A DNA stretch of 64,000 nucleotides from Camillea tinctor (Eukaryota; Ascomycota; Sordariomycetes; Xylariales; Xylariaceae), in the NCBI GenBank assembly GCA_022578605.1, contig MU394080.1, positions 394,969 through 458,968 of the forward strand, read 5' to 3'. Position 1 is the stretch's first letter. Every line of letters begins with the position of its first letter. Shown one piece after another: positions 1 through 11,182 of the stretch. Made by a program: the position numbers and the translations under genes. The notes beneath the pieces were generated by a model that did not search any database, was not told the DNA's origin, and saw only the letters and a program-made list of their open reading frames with translations.

Positions 1-2031
1 CTGTATTCATATCTACCTACCTTCCTACCTAGCTTTCCAGATCAAATTGAGAACAGCCGGAATGAACCGCGAGTGAACCAAGACTAGGACATATTTGCTT
101 TACTTGTAATTTCATTCTACTTTTCGTCTATATCGTTCATATTGGGCAAGGCAGATAATTCACTGTCACACTTGCTTGGTATCTTGTAATAATCAGGTAT
201 GAATTAGTCCGATATTCGGGGATAGTCTTCCTTCTCCCCCGAGCACCCCTTTTCCCCCCTTTCCCTTCTTTTCCCGTCCTCATTCTATTCTCTTGTCTGG
301 GAAATATAAAGACCCCCGTGATGATGTGCTTCTTGTGTCACGCGAGGAAGCTTACGATTGGGTACTTACGTTGTGTAATAGAAGATCGAGACAATTTGAC
401 AAACAATCCAAGGGCTTACATAGTACCTATGAATACTTGCTCATGAGGACCTAGTAAAGCTTTAATATTATATTTACCTCGGAACCGAAGTGTATGATGT
501 ATTTTCTAGTTAATAAATGTTAATCAATAGAGACTATTGCATTTGTTGGTCATGCTGTTCATCATATAGCTTCAATTATTATTGTACCATAACGACATTA
601 ACTTACTAATTCTAGTGATTGGTGCTGTGGCCTCGGCTTCTATTTACATGTAACCTACGGAATGTTTTAACTAATTGTTCGTATAATTCGAACGAGTTGA
701 CCTTGCGTGAACGTAATGGATGTGATTAATTCATTTCAATAGCTGACGAATCAAAGCAGAGGTTTGATCTGAGCTATAAGCTGTGCCCAGGGTGCACGAA
801 CTATTATAGGTAGTTTATTATGCGACAGCTATCCAGGTAGGTCCCTGGACCGGGTTTCCGGCTGTGCTGGTAGTCTGTCTGTCCGTATGCCTTTGCTCGT
901 GTATACCTGCTCTAACATGTAGATAAAGTGAGACATAACAATATGGGATGTAGCTTGTTAGCATCTAATATTCATTGAACAATTCCCTGCTACCATCCGG
1001 AGACGTCGAATATGGGGGTCAATGCGGCTGAACTCTCGGTATCAAGGGTAGTATACCGTCAGGGTTACCGAACAATAGACTTGCATTAGAGGCCGATCAC
1101 CAGTGAAGCAACTTACCAACTCGGACAATTACCAGCTCAAGAAGCTGTATCCGATATATTCAGTTCCCACCGTTACCTTCTTCACCCTCCCTGCCGAGGC
1201 AGTAGTAGTAGTGGTGGTGGTGGTGGTGGTAGTCTTCAAAGGAGGGGGGGAGGGGGGGGAAGGGAGAGTAGTAAGTGGTCTGACTACAAATTGTACACTA
1301 CATAGGTACCTAGTAGAATGTAAATTTCCGATCCAGGCTCAGGAGGTCCAGGCTAAGCAGGTATTGGCATTGACGTAAAGTAAGATATGTAGATATCGAT
1401 ACCTATAAAGGCTAATCTATGACAATGTTTGCAGCAGAGATAACCTGAACCTACAGGTTATAGGTTAAGCTAAATAGCTGTTTCGAATTGTCGCAAGGAC
1501 TTGCCGTATATAGCTTAGAACTTCCCCAACTACCTACCTAGGTACATATTTAGGTTAACGACATGTAAAGTAGTACATGGCTTCTTCTTTTCTTTCCTTT
1601 GGAGGAACTCCCAACCCCACATTCAGTGTTATTTACTACCTAGGTATGTAGTTACTTACCCCACCGTTCTGCTTTGTCCAAGATGCGGGTTCCCGCGGAC
1701 ATGATAACATTTGAATCTAAGCTACATGAATAACTAACACTACTAATATTCCGATGGGGTCTGCTTATCTGAGCTCAGTAGATGGACATGTTTGGTGATG
1801 GATTGTCGTTACATATATACATGGACGGAAAGGTTATTTAACGAGCGTCAAAGCCGGGACAAGTTGGGCCGTGGTGGTGTTGCTCTGCTTTTATTAATTA
1901 CTGCTCTCACATCACATACTTCCGTACATTGCCTACTACCTACCTGTATAAGTGTCTAGGTTATTATATACTACCTACTTAAAGTTATATCTATATCATA
2001 CCCTACCTCCTATTGTTATTATTTATAGACC
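1..2031. other. Intergenic region upstream of the amine oxidase gene
   Basis: No coding region with family similarity is visible. The stretch holds many short CTACCTAGGTA-like palindromic words (for example near 1532, 1636 and 1930) and a GTR microsatellite. The only long reading frame (1103-1378) starts at GTG and is dominated by a valine run encoded by that microsatellite, so it is not annotated. Confidence 0.6.
1200..1263. repeat. GTR trinucleotide microsatellite followed by G-rich tract
   Basis: A run of agt/ggt triplets (about 1200-1233) is followed by a G-rich stretch with two runs of seven or more G (about 1241-1261). It is simple sequence with no sign of function, though the G-runs could form a quadruplex. 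Confidence 0.8.
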
Positions 2032-4402
2032 ATGTCCGCCACACAACCCCCTCACCCCTTACGGCCCCTCTCCAATGACGAATTGCTGACAGCTCGGAAC
2101 CTCGTAGTCGAAGCCCACAGCGGCGACGGCATTGCTCTCTGGTTCCGGTCGGTTCATGCAGACGAGCCCAAGAAGAGTGACCTTGTTCAGTTCTTGATCG
2201 CCGAGCATGCTGGGGAGACTCCTGCTACAGTTCCGTCAAGGCATGTTAACTTGCTATACGACGTCATCAAGGATGGCAAACCCCAGCTTACGGAGACCAT
2301 TGTCGATGTTGATGCTGGTAAGATACTAGAGACCAAGACCTTTCCCGCCTGCTGCCAGACTAGTTACACAGCAGACGAGTTTGCATTGTTCTACGATGCG
2401 TGCGTTTCGTCAGAAATGTTTAAGGAGGCCATGGAGGAGTTTTCCCTGCCAGAGAACTTCACCGTCACCATAGATCCTTGGCCCTACGGTGGCCTAGACC
2501 CGGAAGAAGACGTCCCTCGCTACATGCAGGGTCTAGTCTATGCCCGTGATGCATCTAAAAACAACCCAGACACCAACCACTATGCATATCCGTTGCCCAT
2601 AATCCCCGTAATGGACATTGCTACCAAGCAACTGATAAGGATAGATCGTCTCGCAACTGGGGGCAAAGGAGACAGCCTCTACCCTGCAGCTCGTAAAGCC
2701 GAGCCTGTCAAGATCTTCGAGCATCATCAGTCTGCGGAGTATATTCCGGAACTGCTAGATTTCCCCCTTCGTACAGATATGAAGCCCATCAACGTCGTCC
2801 AGCCAGAGGGTACATCTTTCAAGGTTTACGATGACAACCTGATTGAGTGGCAAAAGTGGCGTTTCCGGGTCGGCTTCACCCCTCGAGAGGGTGCCGTCCT
2901 TCATGATGTCTGTTACGATAATAGGCCTATTCTGTATAGGTTGTCATTCTCTGAGATGACCGTACCATACGGAGACCCGAGACCTCCATTCCACCGTAAG
3001 CAGGCGTTCGACTTTGGCGATGGTGGCATCGGTCGTGCTGCCAATAACCTCAAGCTCGGATGCGATTGTGTCGGTGCCATTCACTACCTCGACGCTGTCA
3101 TGATCAATTCAGAGGGAAAGCCCGATATCGCCAAGAATGTTGTTTGCTTGCACGAACAAGACAATGGTATGTTATCATGCCGCATCCAGGTGGTCTAAGG
3201 CAAAACTAATGATGGTTTAGGTATTGGATGGAAGCACACCAACTTCAGGACTAACCGTGCTGCTGTTACTAGACTACGCGAACTCGTAGTCCAGTTCATA
3301 GGGACGCTCGCGAATTACGAGTATGTCTTTGCTTTCAAACTTGATACCGCTGGGGGTATCACCGTTGAGACGCGTGCGACCGGCATTGTGAGCGTCGTGC
3401 CCATCGAGGAGGGTAAGGTGTCGGACTACGGAAATGTCGTGTTCCCGGGCGCTCTAGCTCAAAATCATCAACACATATTCGCCGTGAGAATCGACCCTAG
3501 CATAGACTCTTACGTAGACGGTGAAACGGCTGTGGTTTTGGAAGAGAGCCACCCCATACCGATGAACCCGGAGACCAACCCGTTCGGTAATGGTTATAAG
3601 GTGCGACGTCAACGAGTCGAACACGCCATGTACACAGATGCCGAACCCAAGTTCAATAGGACGGTGAAGTTGGAGAACGTAAACAAGAAGAATCCAGTTA
3701 GCGGGAAGAGCGTTGGATATAAGTTTATTCCGAACGCCACGCAGCTCATGCTCGCAGATGATAATAGCACGCAGGCGGCGCGGGCTCCGTTCGCGAAACA
3801 CCACCTGTGGGTTACTGGATACCGTGATGGAGAGCTCTGGGCTGCGGGTGAATTTACGAATCAGAGCAAGAAAGAGGAGGGTGGTGTTAAGACTATGATA
3901 GAGAGAGGAGACTGGTTTGTTGACGCTGCCAACCGAACTAATGGTGACACAACCAGCGAAAAGGGGAAGTTCAGCGGCCCGGTTGTATGGAACGTGTTTG
4001 GCCTGACGCATAACCCCAGAGTAGAAGACTGGCCAGTCATGTAAGTGATTTCTAAAGAGGCTAAACACGTCCGCCGTACCACATAGCTAATCATGTTCAA
4101 CCAGGCCTGTCGAGATCCACCAATTCCACATTCGGCCTGCAGACTTCTTCACGAGAAACCCGGCGCTGGACGTGCCGGGCAGTAAGAACGAGACAAGCGT
4201 TCTGGTTTCTTGCTGTGGTAAAGCGGTATCCGAAGATGCTACCGTCGATGGTGGGGGATCGGTCCAGACAAACCCGGTAACCCATCTCCAGGGACCCGCC
4301 GTGGAAGTTGATCCTAAAGAGCTTCCCAAGAGAAGCGAATCCAAGGAAAAACGGCGCCTCTCATCTACCCTTTCTAATCTTCTGGGTCGAAAGAAAGAAT
4401 GA
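2032..4402 (+). CDS. Copper amine oxidase (primary-amine oxidase), 3 exons, about 750 aa
   Basis: Oxidises primary amines to aldehyde, ammonia and hydrogen peroxide using copper and a self-generated topaquinone. Exons are 2032-3166, 3221-4040 and 4105-4402, with introns of 54 and 64 nt in phases 1 and 2; the joined frame is 751 codons. The topaquinone precursor sits in ANYEYVF (Tyr ~411). Copper ligands are His ~461 and His ~463 in NHQHIF, and a third His ~642 in GLTHNPRVEDWP. The upstream catalytic region is recognisable (AFDFGDGGIG, LGCDCVG). No signal peptide is visible at MSATQPPHPL, so it is probably cytosolic or peroxisomal. The last ~80 residues form a Lys/Ser-rich tail beyond the usual core, ending LGRKKE with no classical SKL. 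The gene stands alone, with about 2 kb of intergenic DNA on each side. Family assignment is secure; the substrate cannot be told. Confidence 0.95.
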
Positions 4403-6421
4403 ATCGCTCCGACGATTACCTACTACCACCACCACTACTGTTAAGCGCCTAACTTTGCCCACCTATAAGGTAGTTCCTAGTGGGTGAGGGTGTCTTTTCT
4501 TTGTTTTTCCTAGAGATTGTTTGAACACATCCATTTGTATGTACGCAGTATGATATATCCCTATAGCTAACACCGACGGGCTTAAATGTTATTTAAGAGG
4601 ATGATGTAGGTATTGTGGGGGTGTGGCTTGGAAAGCCACCGTGGCGCATGCAGTAGCTCAGTCAATATACCTATATAGATATCTAAGTAGCTAGGTATTT
4701 TAGCTTATAATTTCATTTAGCCGATCCGAGATAATCTATGCTTATTACTATTCATCCTAGACCATCCGTTGTACACTCGATCAGTATATAGATCTACCTA
4801 GAAATCATTGCATCTAGAACTGGTGCTCTTTTGGTTTCCCTCGCGAACTATCCCCCCCTCCCCCCCCTTCTCCTTTCTTTTTCTCTGCTTTTCTCTTTAC
4901 GTCTTTAGCGAGTATCTTCAGTAGTCAGTGTGTATCATCATGAATATATCCCTCTCTACCTAGGTATACATGTTTTTAGTCAGGTTGCTAATCCCGTTAA
5001 ATGTCGAACATTAAACGTGAATAATTAGGTTACCTACTTAATTGTTGGTATGAAGTTATAAAACCAGTTATAAAACCAGTTATATAGTATTTGTGGTTTA
5101 ACGGCTTTTAGATTGACGCGTATTATCATTCCTATCAACGACCTAAAGTCGGCCGAGGAATCGTACTTCATTTGCCTTGATAATCCTGCTAGCAGTGATT
5201 ACAGTCTCGGAGTTGTCAATTATATTCGATCTGCTCCGAGCTTATCGCCGCTGATAGGGAACTGACTTAGGTACAAGTGAAGATTACATGTCCTACATAC
5301 CTTACATCTTATCCTGCCTACATAGGTAGCACTTGCTTTTTAGATTATGTACATACGCATTAGAACGTACAGCACAGGGTATCCTAGACTGCTTAGATGT
5401 CTAATCTAGGCGAATGATTTCATTCGTCTCGGTTTAAGGTTGAGAGATGACGGAAGAAGCCTAGGACGAGCCTCGTTTGATTTATACTTTAACTTTAAAA
5501 GACAATTAGTACAGGTGACCTTGTCGCAGAGATAACCTTACTTAAGGTATAACCTACTTACCTAGTACATATATTCAAAAATTGCTAATAGGTTACCTGT
5601 TCTTGTTCTCTTACGTTATTCTGTATGTACCTAATGCATTAGTCGTGCTGTGCGTACCTACATACCTACCTAAGGTCTAGTAGGAACTGGATACCTATGT
5701 TACCAAGGATGATGTAATACAATACTACCTAAATTGAAGATACAGCGAGAATAGTTTGGCGCTATCTATCAGGCCAATTGACAGCGTCATTACCTGCAAG
5801 CTTCTTACCATATCCAGTTAGGTGGCGTGAGATTCTAGGTCTTACGAACGATTTGTGCATATACTCCGTCTCCCAATTGCCAATTCCGAGAAAACCCCCT
5901 CCCTGAACCCCCCGCTTGCGTATAACCAACTAATCTAGGTCCTTTTGAAAAAAAACAAAAAACAAAAAAAAAAGGCAATGCTAGGTACCTAGGTCGCTAT
6001 GTAGGTGCATACTATGTAGTATGTAACTTTAGCTTTAGTTTGTATAATGCATACATGTAGATAAGGTAAGTTACAAGTACTTCTTCGTAGTTATTACATC
6101 TGCAGCTACATCTACGTCTACATCTACTCATTCAATCATTCAATCATTCTTGTACTTATTCATCTTTTCCATCCAATCCATAACCCATAATCTATTCTTG
6201 CACCACCAATTGTAGGTAGCAGTAAAACAACAGCGAACAACACGCCACCAAGGTCACGATATCACCGATCTAACCTTACCTTACTTTTATCCCGCTAATA
6301 AATACTTCTTGAAACTTGAGGTAGCCCTATGGTCGTGCCATCTCGCATGTGGTTGCCCTCGCACGTGTGAATATCTTCTTCACACGCAAAGAGAAGAAAG
6401 AAAACAAAAAAAAAAAAAACA
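4403..6421. other. 2-kb intergenic region
   Basis: No gene recognised. It contains a short tandem of a TTATAAAACCAG unit (about 5055-5086), A-rich runs near 5947-5974, and many CCTAGGTA/CTACCTA words (for example 4953, 5650-5680, 5978-6010). The last few hundred bases, pyrimidine-rich and then A-rich just before 6422, are presumably the promoter and leader of the MFS gene. Confidence 0.55.
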
Positions 6422-8282
6422 ATGGTTCACGCTGCCAATGTAGCTGCGGCTACCTCCTCTTCTGCTCGCGCAAGACCTGGTAGGGACACGGCTCGCTCTG
6501 CCTCTATTGGATCGTTCCGTGCTGGCTCTCCGCTGCCTACCCTGAATTCGAAGCGAAAAACCGCATCTCTTCGCAGAGTCCCGACACATAACCACTATCA
6601 CACTTTTCCCACTCCCGCACCCAAGTCTGCTGGTGCCAGACGGCCCTCCGACTCGGCCTCCCGCGATTCCTTTACCCACGACCACCATGCCAACACGACG
6701 CCCCTACCCATCAAACAGCTTGCGCTGCTGGCTCTGCTGTCCCTCTCGGAGCAGACAGCCCTCAATTCGATCTCGCCTTATCTGCCTGAGATGGTCGAAT
6801 CCTTCCCCGGGGTTTCTCACGACGAGGTTGGCTTGTTGGTTGGACTTCTCGCTTCGGCCTTTGCTTTGGCTCAGCTGGCAACAAATTTGCTCTGGGGATA
6901 CCTGTCCGATATAGTTGGTCGAAAACCTGTCATGTTGATCGGCACTTCGCTTCTGTGTCTCTGTTTCGCTGCTTTCGGCTTTTGCACGAGATATGTCCAC
7001 GTCGTGCTCGTGCACGTAGCTATGGGACTTCTGAATGGTAATGCTGCCGTAGTCCCCACTTGTCTGGGAGAATTGACAGACCGGAGCAACCAAAGCAAGG
7101 CGTTCACGTGGCTACCCGTCGTCTATAGCCTGGGTAGCATCACCGGGCCTGCGCTCGGAGGCCTGTTAGTAGGCACGGTTGCTAAAGCTAGATATCCCTT
7201 CCTTGCGCCCAACATCCTAGGTGCTGTACTTTTGGCGCTAAGTGTTGTTGTCCTCGCTATATGGTTTGAGGAGACGCTGGAGGACCAGGGAGACGCTACT
7301 AGTCTGTTCGAAAAACTTCCGTGGTTATGTTGTTGCGCAAGGAGGACCCATAAGAGACCGGGAAACTCGTGGATCTGGCCTGGAGGAAGAGACGCCGACG
7401 GAGCCACCGATGAGACCGGACAGGATGTTGAAACCGAAACGGGAGAGGAAAGAGGTCTCTTAGAGACCGCTGCGGATGAGGTGGCTGACTACGACCCGAA
7501 ATTACCATCTGATTCGGGCACTTGGCGGCAGCTCCTCAACCGAACCACGATAGTACTTCTTCTCACCCATTTAGTTTTCCAGTTGTCCAACAGCTCATTC
7601 AATAGTCTTTACCCGATTTTTGCGTCTGGTCAGACTCCTACAGGGCGAAATTTACATGCTGATGTCATTGGTGTATCGTTATCCGTCGCCGGCCTCTTTA
7701 CCATTTTGTTCCAGTTATTTCTCTTCCGTCCGCTCAAGTCCCGACTGGGTAACGTAGGATCTTACCGAGGTTCACTGCTGGGGTTCTCAGTCACCATGGC
7801 TCTGATGCCTTGGGTGGGATATGTGGACTCCACTCCGTTATTTGGCATTGGCGATAGCAAGATTTGGTTGTACATTGAAATAGGATTTATTCTCATCATC
7901 AAGAATATCTGCGCCGTCGGGGGACTCTCTAGTGCTATGTTACTAGTAAGCGATTTTCAGTCCAATCTTATGAGGTTTTGCTAACTGATTAAAGATTACA
8001 AACTCGGCCCCATCCCACGCGACACTGGGCACTCTCAATGGGATTGCGCAGACGCTTTCGGCTGCTGGTCGAAGTGTTGGCCCCTTCCTCTCCGGGGGTC
8101 TCTTTACCCTCTCAACACACGTTGAACCTAAAGGTGAACTGCTAGCCTGGGGAGTGTTTGCTGGTTTCGCGCTCCTTGGCTGGGTTGGAAGTTATGCCAT
8201 CCACGGAGCTGGACTCGAAAGCACAGACGATGGCTACGAGGATGAGGAAGAACATGAACCCTCGGGTGATGACCTAGCATAG
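6422..8282 (+). CDS. MFS transporter, YCR023C/ZIF-like, 2 exons, 603 aa
   Basis: Major facilitator membrane transporter. Exons are 6422-7945 and 7995-8282; the 49-nt phase-0 intron has donor GTAAGC, branch GCTAACTGA and acceptor AAAG. A long hydrophilic Ser/Arg/His-rich N-terminus (residues 1 to ~95) precedes the first membrane segment. The family signature SEQTALNSISPYLPEM lies in TM1 and motif A (GYLSDIVGRKP) between TM2 and TM3. The halves are separated by an acidic loop of about 80 residues starting with a Cys cluster (CCCARR). The C-terminus is very acidic (DDGYEDEEEHE). Layout and motifs fit the fungal group containing yeast YCR023C and plant zinc-induced-facilitator-like carriers, often vacuolar. 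The substrate is unknown. The ATG follows an A-rich leader; no neighbour suggests a pathway. Confidence 0.9.
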
Positions 8283-9171
8283 CGGGCGTTATATGGTTTC
8301 TTTGGGGAACTTTTTATCATTTGAAGAGGGGTACATCTGGATGCATCAATACCATATCAGCTTAGTTGATCACCGAGACTCCATCCGCGTTATATGCATG
8401 GCTACGCGGGCCTGTTAGACTCTCTCCTCCCCCTGATCGGGGTGGGAGACACTTCTTTCCGTACTCAATGCAAGCGGCACATATTTCTTTTGGTTTGTTG
8501 GAAGACTCAATAGCATTTACAACGTATTGTAGTAGCGTACTGCTACTCATTGGTGGGATTGTTGCTAAAACTCGGGCGTAAAACGTATGACTTTCTTGTT
8601 AACCTGTTCACATCTCATAACCCAGTGACATTTGATATCTCCGAGCAACCGGCATATATGTCTTTGACTGTGTTTTGAGCACGAGCATAGATCCGTTTAA
8701 TAATACTATATGGCCCCGTCTTTACCTAGAGAATGAGTTTCGGAAAGCTATCAGCGGAAACGGATGCTTTAGTACCCACTGCTTGGCGCATCCGTCTTCC
8801 GCCATCCGTGTGTTCAGATCCGAACTACCAACACCCGCCATTAAGCGTACGAAGAGAGTCATTTAGCAGGATAGCTGTGACTAAAAGATTCATACAATGC
8901 GGCGAAGTGAAAAGGCTCACGGTGCTCAAGGTACACCGAGTCTGCGCAATGCGCATGAAAAGAACCTGTCATCATTGAGGATACCAGCCATGTCTTCATC
9001 AGCTCCACTGACGACTTGACAAGGGTCAACAGTTAATATATAAGACGTCCTCAGACTTAAACTAGATAGGAATTATCCCCAATATACCGATATGACTTTA
9101 ATGTAGCATAATTCTAGTCTTATGTGTATAAAGCCTCGAAGACGTTTAAGATTTGAAAAAAAAAAAAAAAA
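8283..9171. other. Intergenic region
   Basis: Only short, unconserved reading frames on both strands; nothing recognised. It ends in a 15-base A run immediately before the ATG of the dioxygenase gene, so the right part is taken as promoter and leader of that gene. Confidence 0.5.
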
Positions 9172-10589
9172 ATGCCGACACGAGCCCAACCCCCCCACCT
9201 GTGGCGTGTAAGAGACCGGAGAGATAGCAATCTTCTCAGTTATTCTGTCACGAAGAATGGCTTCCTTCCGGATCGAGAACCACTCAGACGTTTGCCAGAT
9301 CTATACTATGAGCCGTGGGAGATCATATTAGATCATTTGCCGAAGCTCTTAAAAGAGGGAAATGTCAGAAAGGCCGTCGATAGCCTCGACGTACTTTCTA
9401 TAGATAGGCTTTCCGCAGACGAAGAGTGGCGGCGGGCCTACGTGATACTATCTTTTCTCACACATGGATACATATGGGGAGGTCGTAAACCGGCAGACGT
9501 AAGTAGTGTTTCTTTTTAAACCACAGTAAATAGGATAATTCTTTAACTCGTATTCAGGTGCTCCCACCCTCAATCTCAGTTCCCTTTCTCCGCGTCTCGC
9601 ATCACCTCGACCTTCCACCGGTGGCCACTTACGCAGCGCTCAATCTCTGGAACTTCAGAAGCTCTAGCGTTGACTTTTGCGATCTGGACAGCCTCGAGGC
9701 CCTGCATACCTTCAGTGGCACCGAAGATGAGTCTTGGTTCTTCGTCTTGTCCGCAGCCATGGAAGCGCAGGGCGCCCATGTTATCCCCATCATGCTCCGT
9801 GCCCTTGAGGCCGTCGAGCACCACGACTACGGAACCATGATAGGTGGCCTTAAGGCTCTGACCGTGTGCATTGGGACCCTGGGTCGCACGCTCGACCGTA
9901 TGCAGGAGAAGTGCGATCCCATGGTCTTCTACCACCAAATACGCCCCTATCTGGCGGGCACTAAGAACATGGAAGCCGCCGGACTTCCCAGTGGCGTTTT
10001 ATACGATGAAGGAGAGGGAAGGGGAAGCTGGAGGCATTTGAGAGGTGGCAGTAATGGGCAGAGTTCACTTATTCAGTTCTTCGATGTGGTACTTGGTGTC
10101 GAGCATACGTCGACCGGCGTAGGCACTTCGCGCGAGCCACAGCCCGACAACAGGGATCGCCCTCCCGGCAAGGTGACCTTTCATCAGGAAGTCCGCTTCT
10201 ACATGCCTGGCCCGCATAGAAGATTCCTCGAGAGCGTGTCCCGTATGGCAAGTTTAAGGGACTTTGCGATGTTGGAAACCGCGTCATTATCGACAGACCA
10301 TAGACAACTTCGACAAGCATTCGAAACTGCCGCAAAAGCGCTGGGAGACTTTAGACACAAACACATGCAGATGGTTACGAGATATATTGTCATACCGTCG
10401 AGGAAACAGGGAGCAATGGCTCCAGCGATAACGGAGAGTAGAGTCAACCTCGCGACTGCATCATCAAGCCAGCAGCAGCAGAGGCAGGAAACGGAATTGA
10501 CAGGGACCGGAGGCACGGCGCTCATACCGTTTCTCAAGCAGACTCGTGACGAGACGTATGCAGCAGCAACGAAAGGACCACCCTTATGA
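9172..10589 (+). CDS. Indoleamine 2,3-dioxygenase family protein, 2 exons, 452 aa
   Basis: Haem enzyme that opens the indole ring of L-tryptophan to N-formylkynurenine, the first step of the kynurenine/NAD route. Exons are 9172-9498 and 9558-10589; the 59-nt phase-0 intron has donor GTAAGT and acceptor ATTCAG. The N-terminal part has the YSVTKNGFLPDREPL region. The core shows AALNLWNF, SGTEDESWFF and the haem-proximal histidine (~329) in FYMPGPHRRFLESV, followed by SLRDF as in the family. Fungal members are about 400-500 aa, so this is full length. The C-terminal ~70 residues are Gln/Thr-rich and unconserved. Fungi usually carry several IDO paralogues with different tryptophan affinity, so the specific role (NAD synthesis or catabolism) cannot be settled. 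A zinc-cluster regulator starts about 600 bp downstream on the same strand; a regulatory link is only conjecture. Confidence 0.93.
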
Positions 10590-11149
10590 CTGACCCATGG
10601 GATACAGGATATGGGTGGCATGCAAGCCTTGTGTACCTGTGCGTCAGAGGCCCCTCATTTCTCTCCCCGGGCATCCCATACATAATACTTCAAAGGTGCG
10701 GTGTAAGCCGTAATAATGATGGCGGCGGTGGCAGAGTTCATCTCCTTACACTTGGCGTAAATGGGTTTCCGAAAGAACGGGAGTTCGGATGGAATTACAT
10801 AAAGAGTATACGATACATACCTACCCCTAGGTAGTGTACACTAGATTATTCTTAGTTCGTTGCTTGTGCGGATGTTTTCCATATTTAGTGGGCGCCCAGG
10901 CCAGCCCGTCATTCCTAGTTACATAAAGGGTGAGATCAATACCAATTCCGAAGTTCCGATGATCCGCCCTTGTCCGTCAACTCCTTTTCTCACAACGTTC
11001 TAAACAGGTCTGGTGTATCAACTTGAAAATCCAATACTAAGAGTAACGAACGTGCTCTCGGGTGGAAGACAGGTTAATACGTGAGACAATAAGTTTTTGA
11101 GATAAACAATTAAAATCATCTACGAATCGTTTTTCGACAAATTCATCGA
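10590..11149. other. Intergenic region between dioxygenase and regulator genes
   Basis: No gene recognised. It contains a CCTAGGTAG word near 10827 and AT-rich sequence leading to the regulator's leader. Confidence 0.5.
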
Positions 11150-11179
11150 ATGCGACAGCAGCAGCAAGACGGACGCTGA
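11150..11179 (+). promoter_or_regulatory. Short upstream ORF in the leader of the zinc-cluster gene
   Basis: ATG at 11150 opens a nine-codon frame (MRQQQQDGR) closed by TGA at 11177-11179, only 3 nt before the proposed main ATG at 11183. If transcribed it would be read first by scanning ribosomes and could dampen translation of the regulator. No transcript evidence is available here. Confidence 0.45.
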
Positions 11180-11182
11180 TAA

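Noticed and set aside
1103..1378. 91-codon frame with a poly-valine run
   Set aside because: Starts at GTG and its middle is simply the translated GTR microsatellite; no family resemblance.
3454..4068. 204-codon frame antisense to the amine oxidase
   Set aside because: Lies wholly opposite conserved exon 2 of the amine oxidase; shadow frame without recognisable motifs.
8362..8978. Several 60-80 codon frames between the MFS and dioxygenase genes
   Set aside because: Overlap one another on both strands, lack family similarity and splice partners; treated as chance frames in intergenic DNA.
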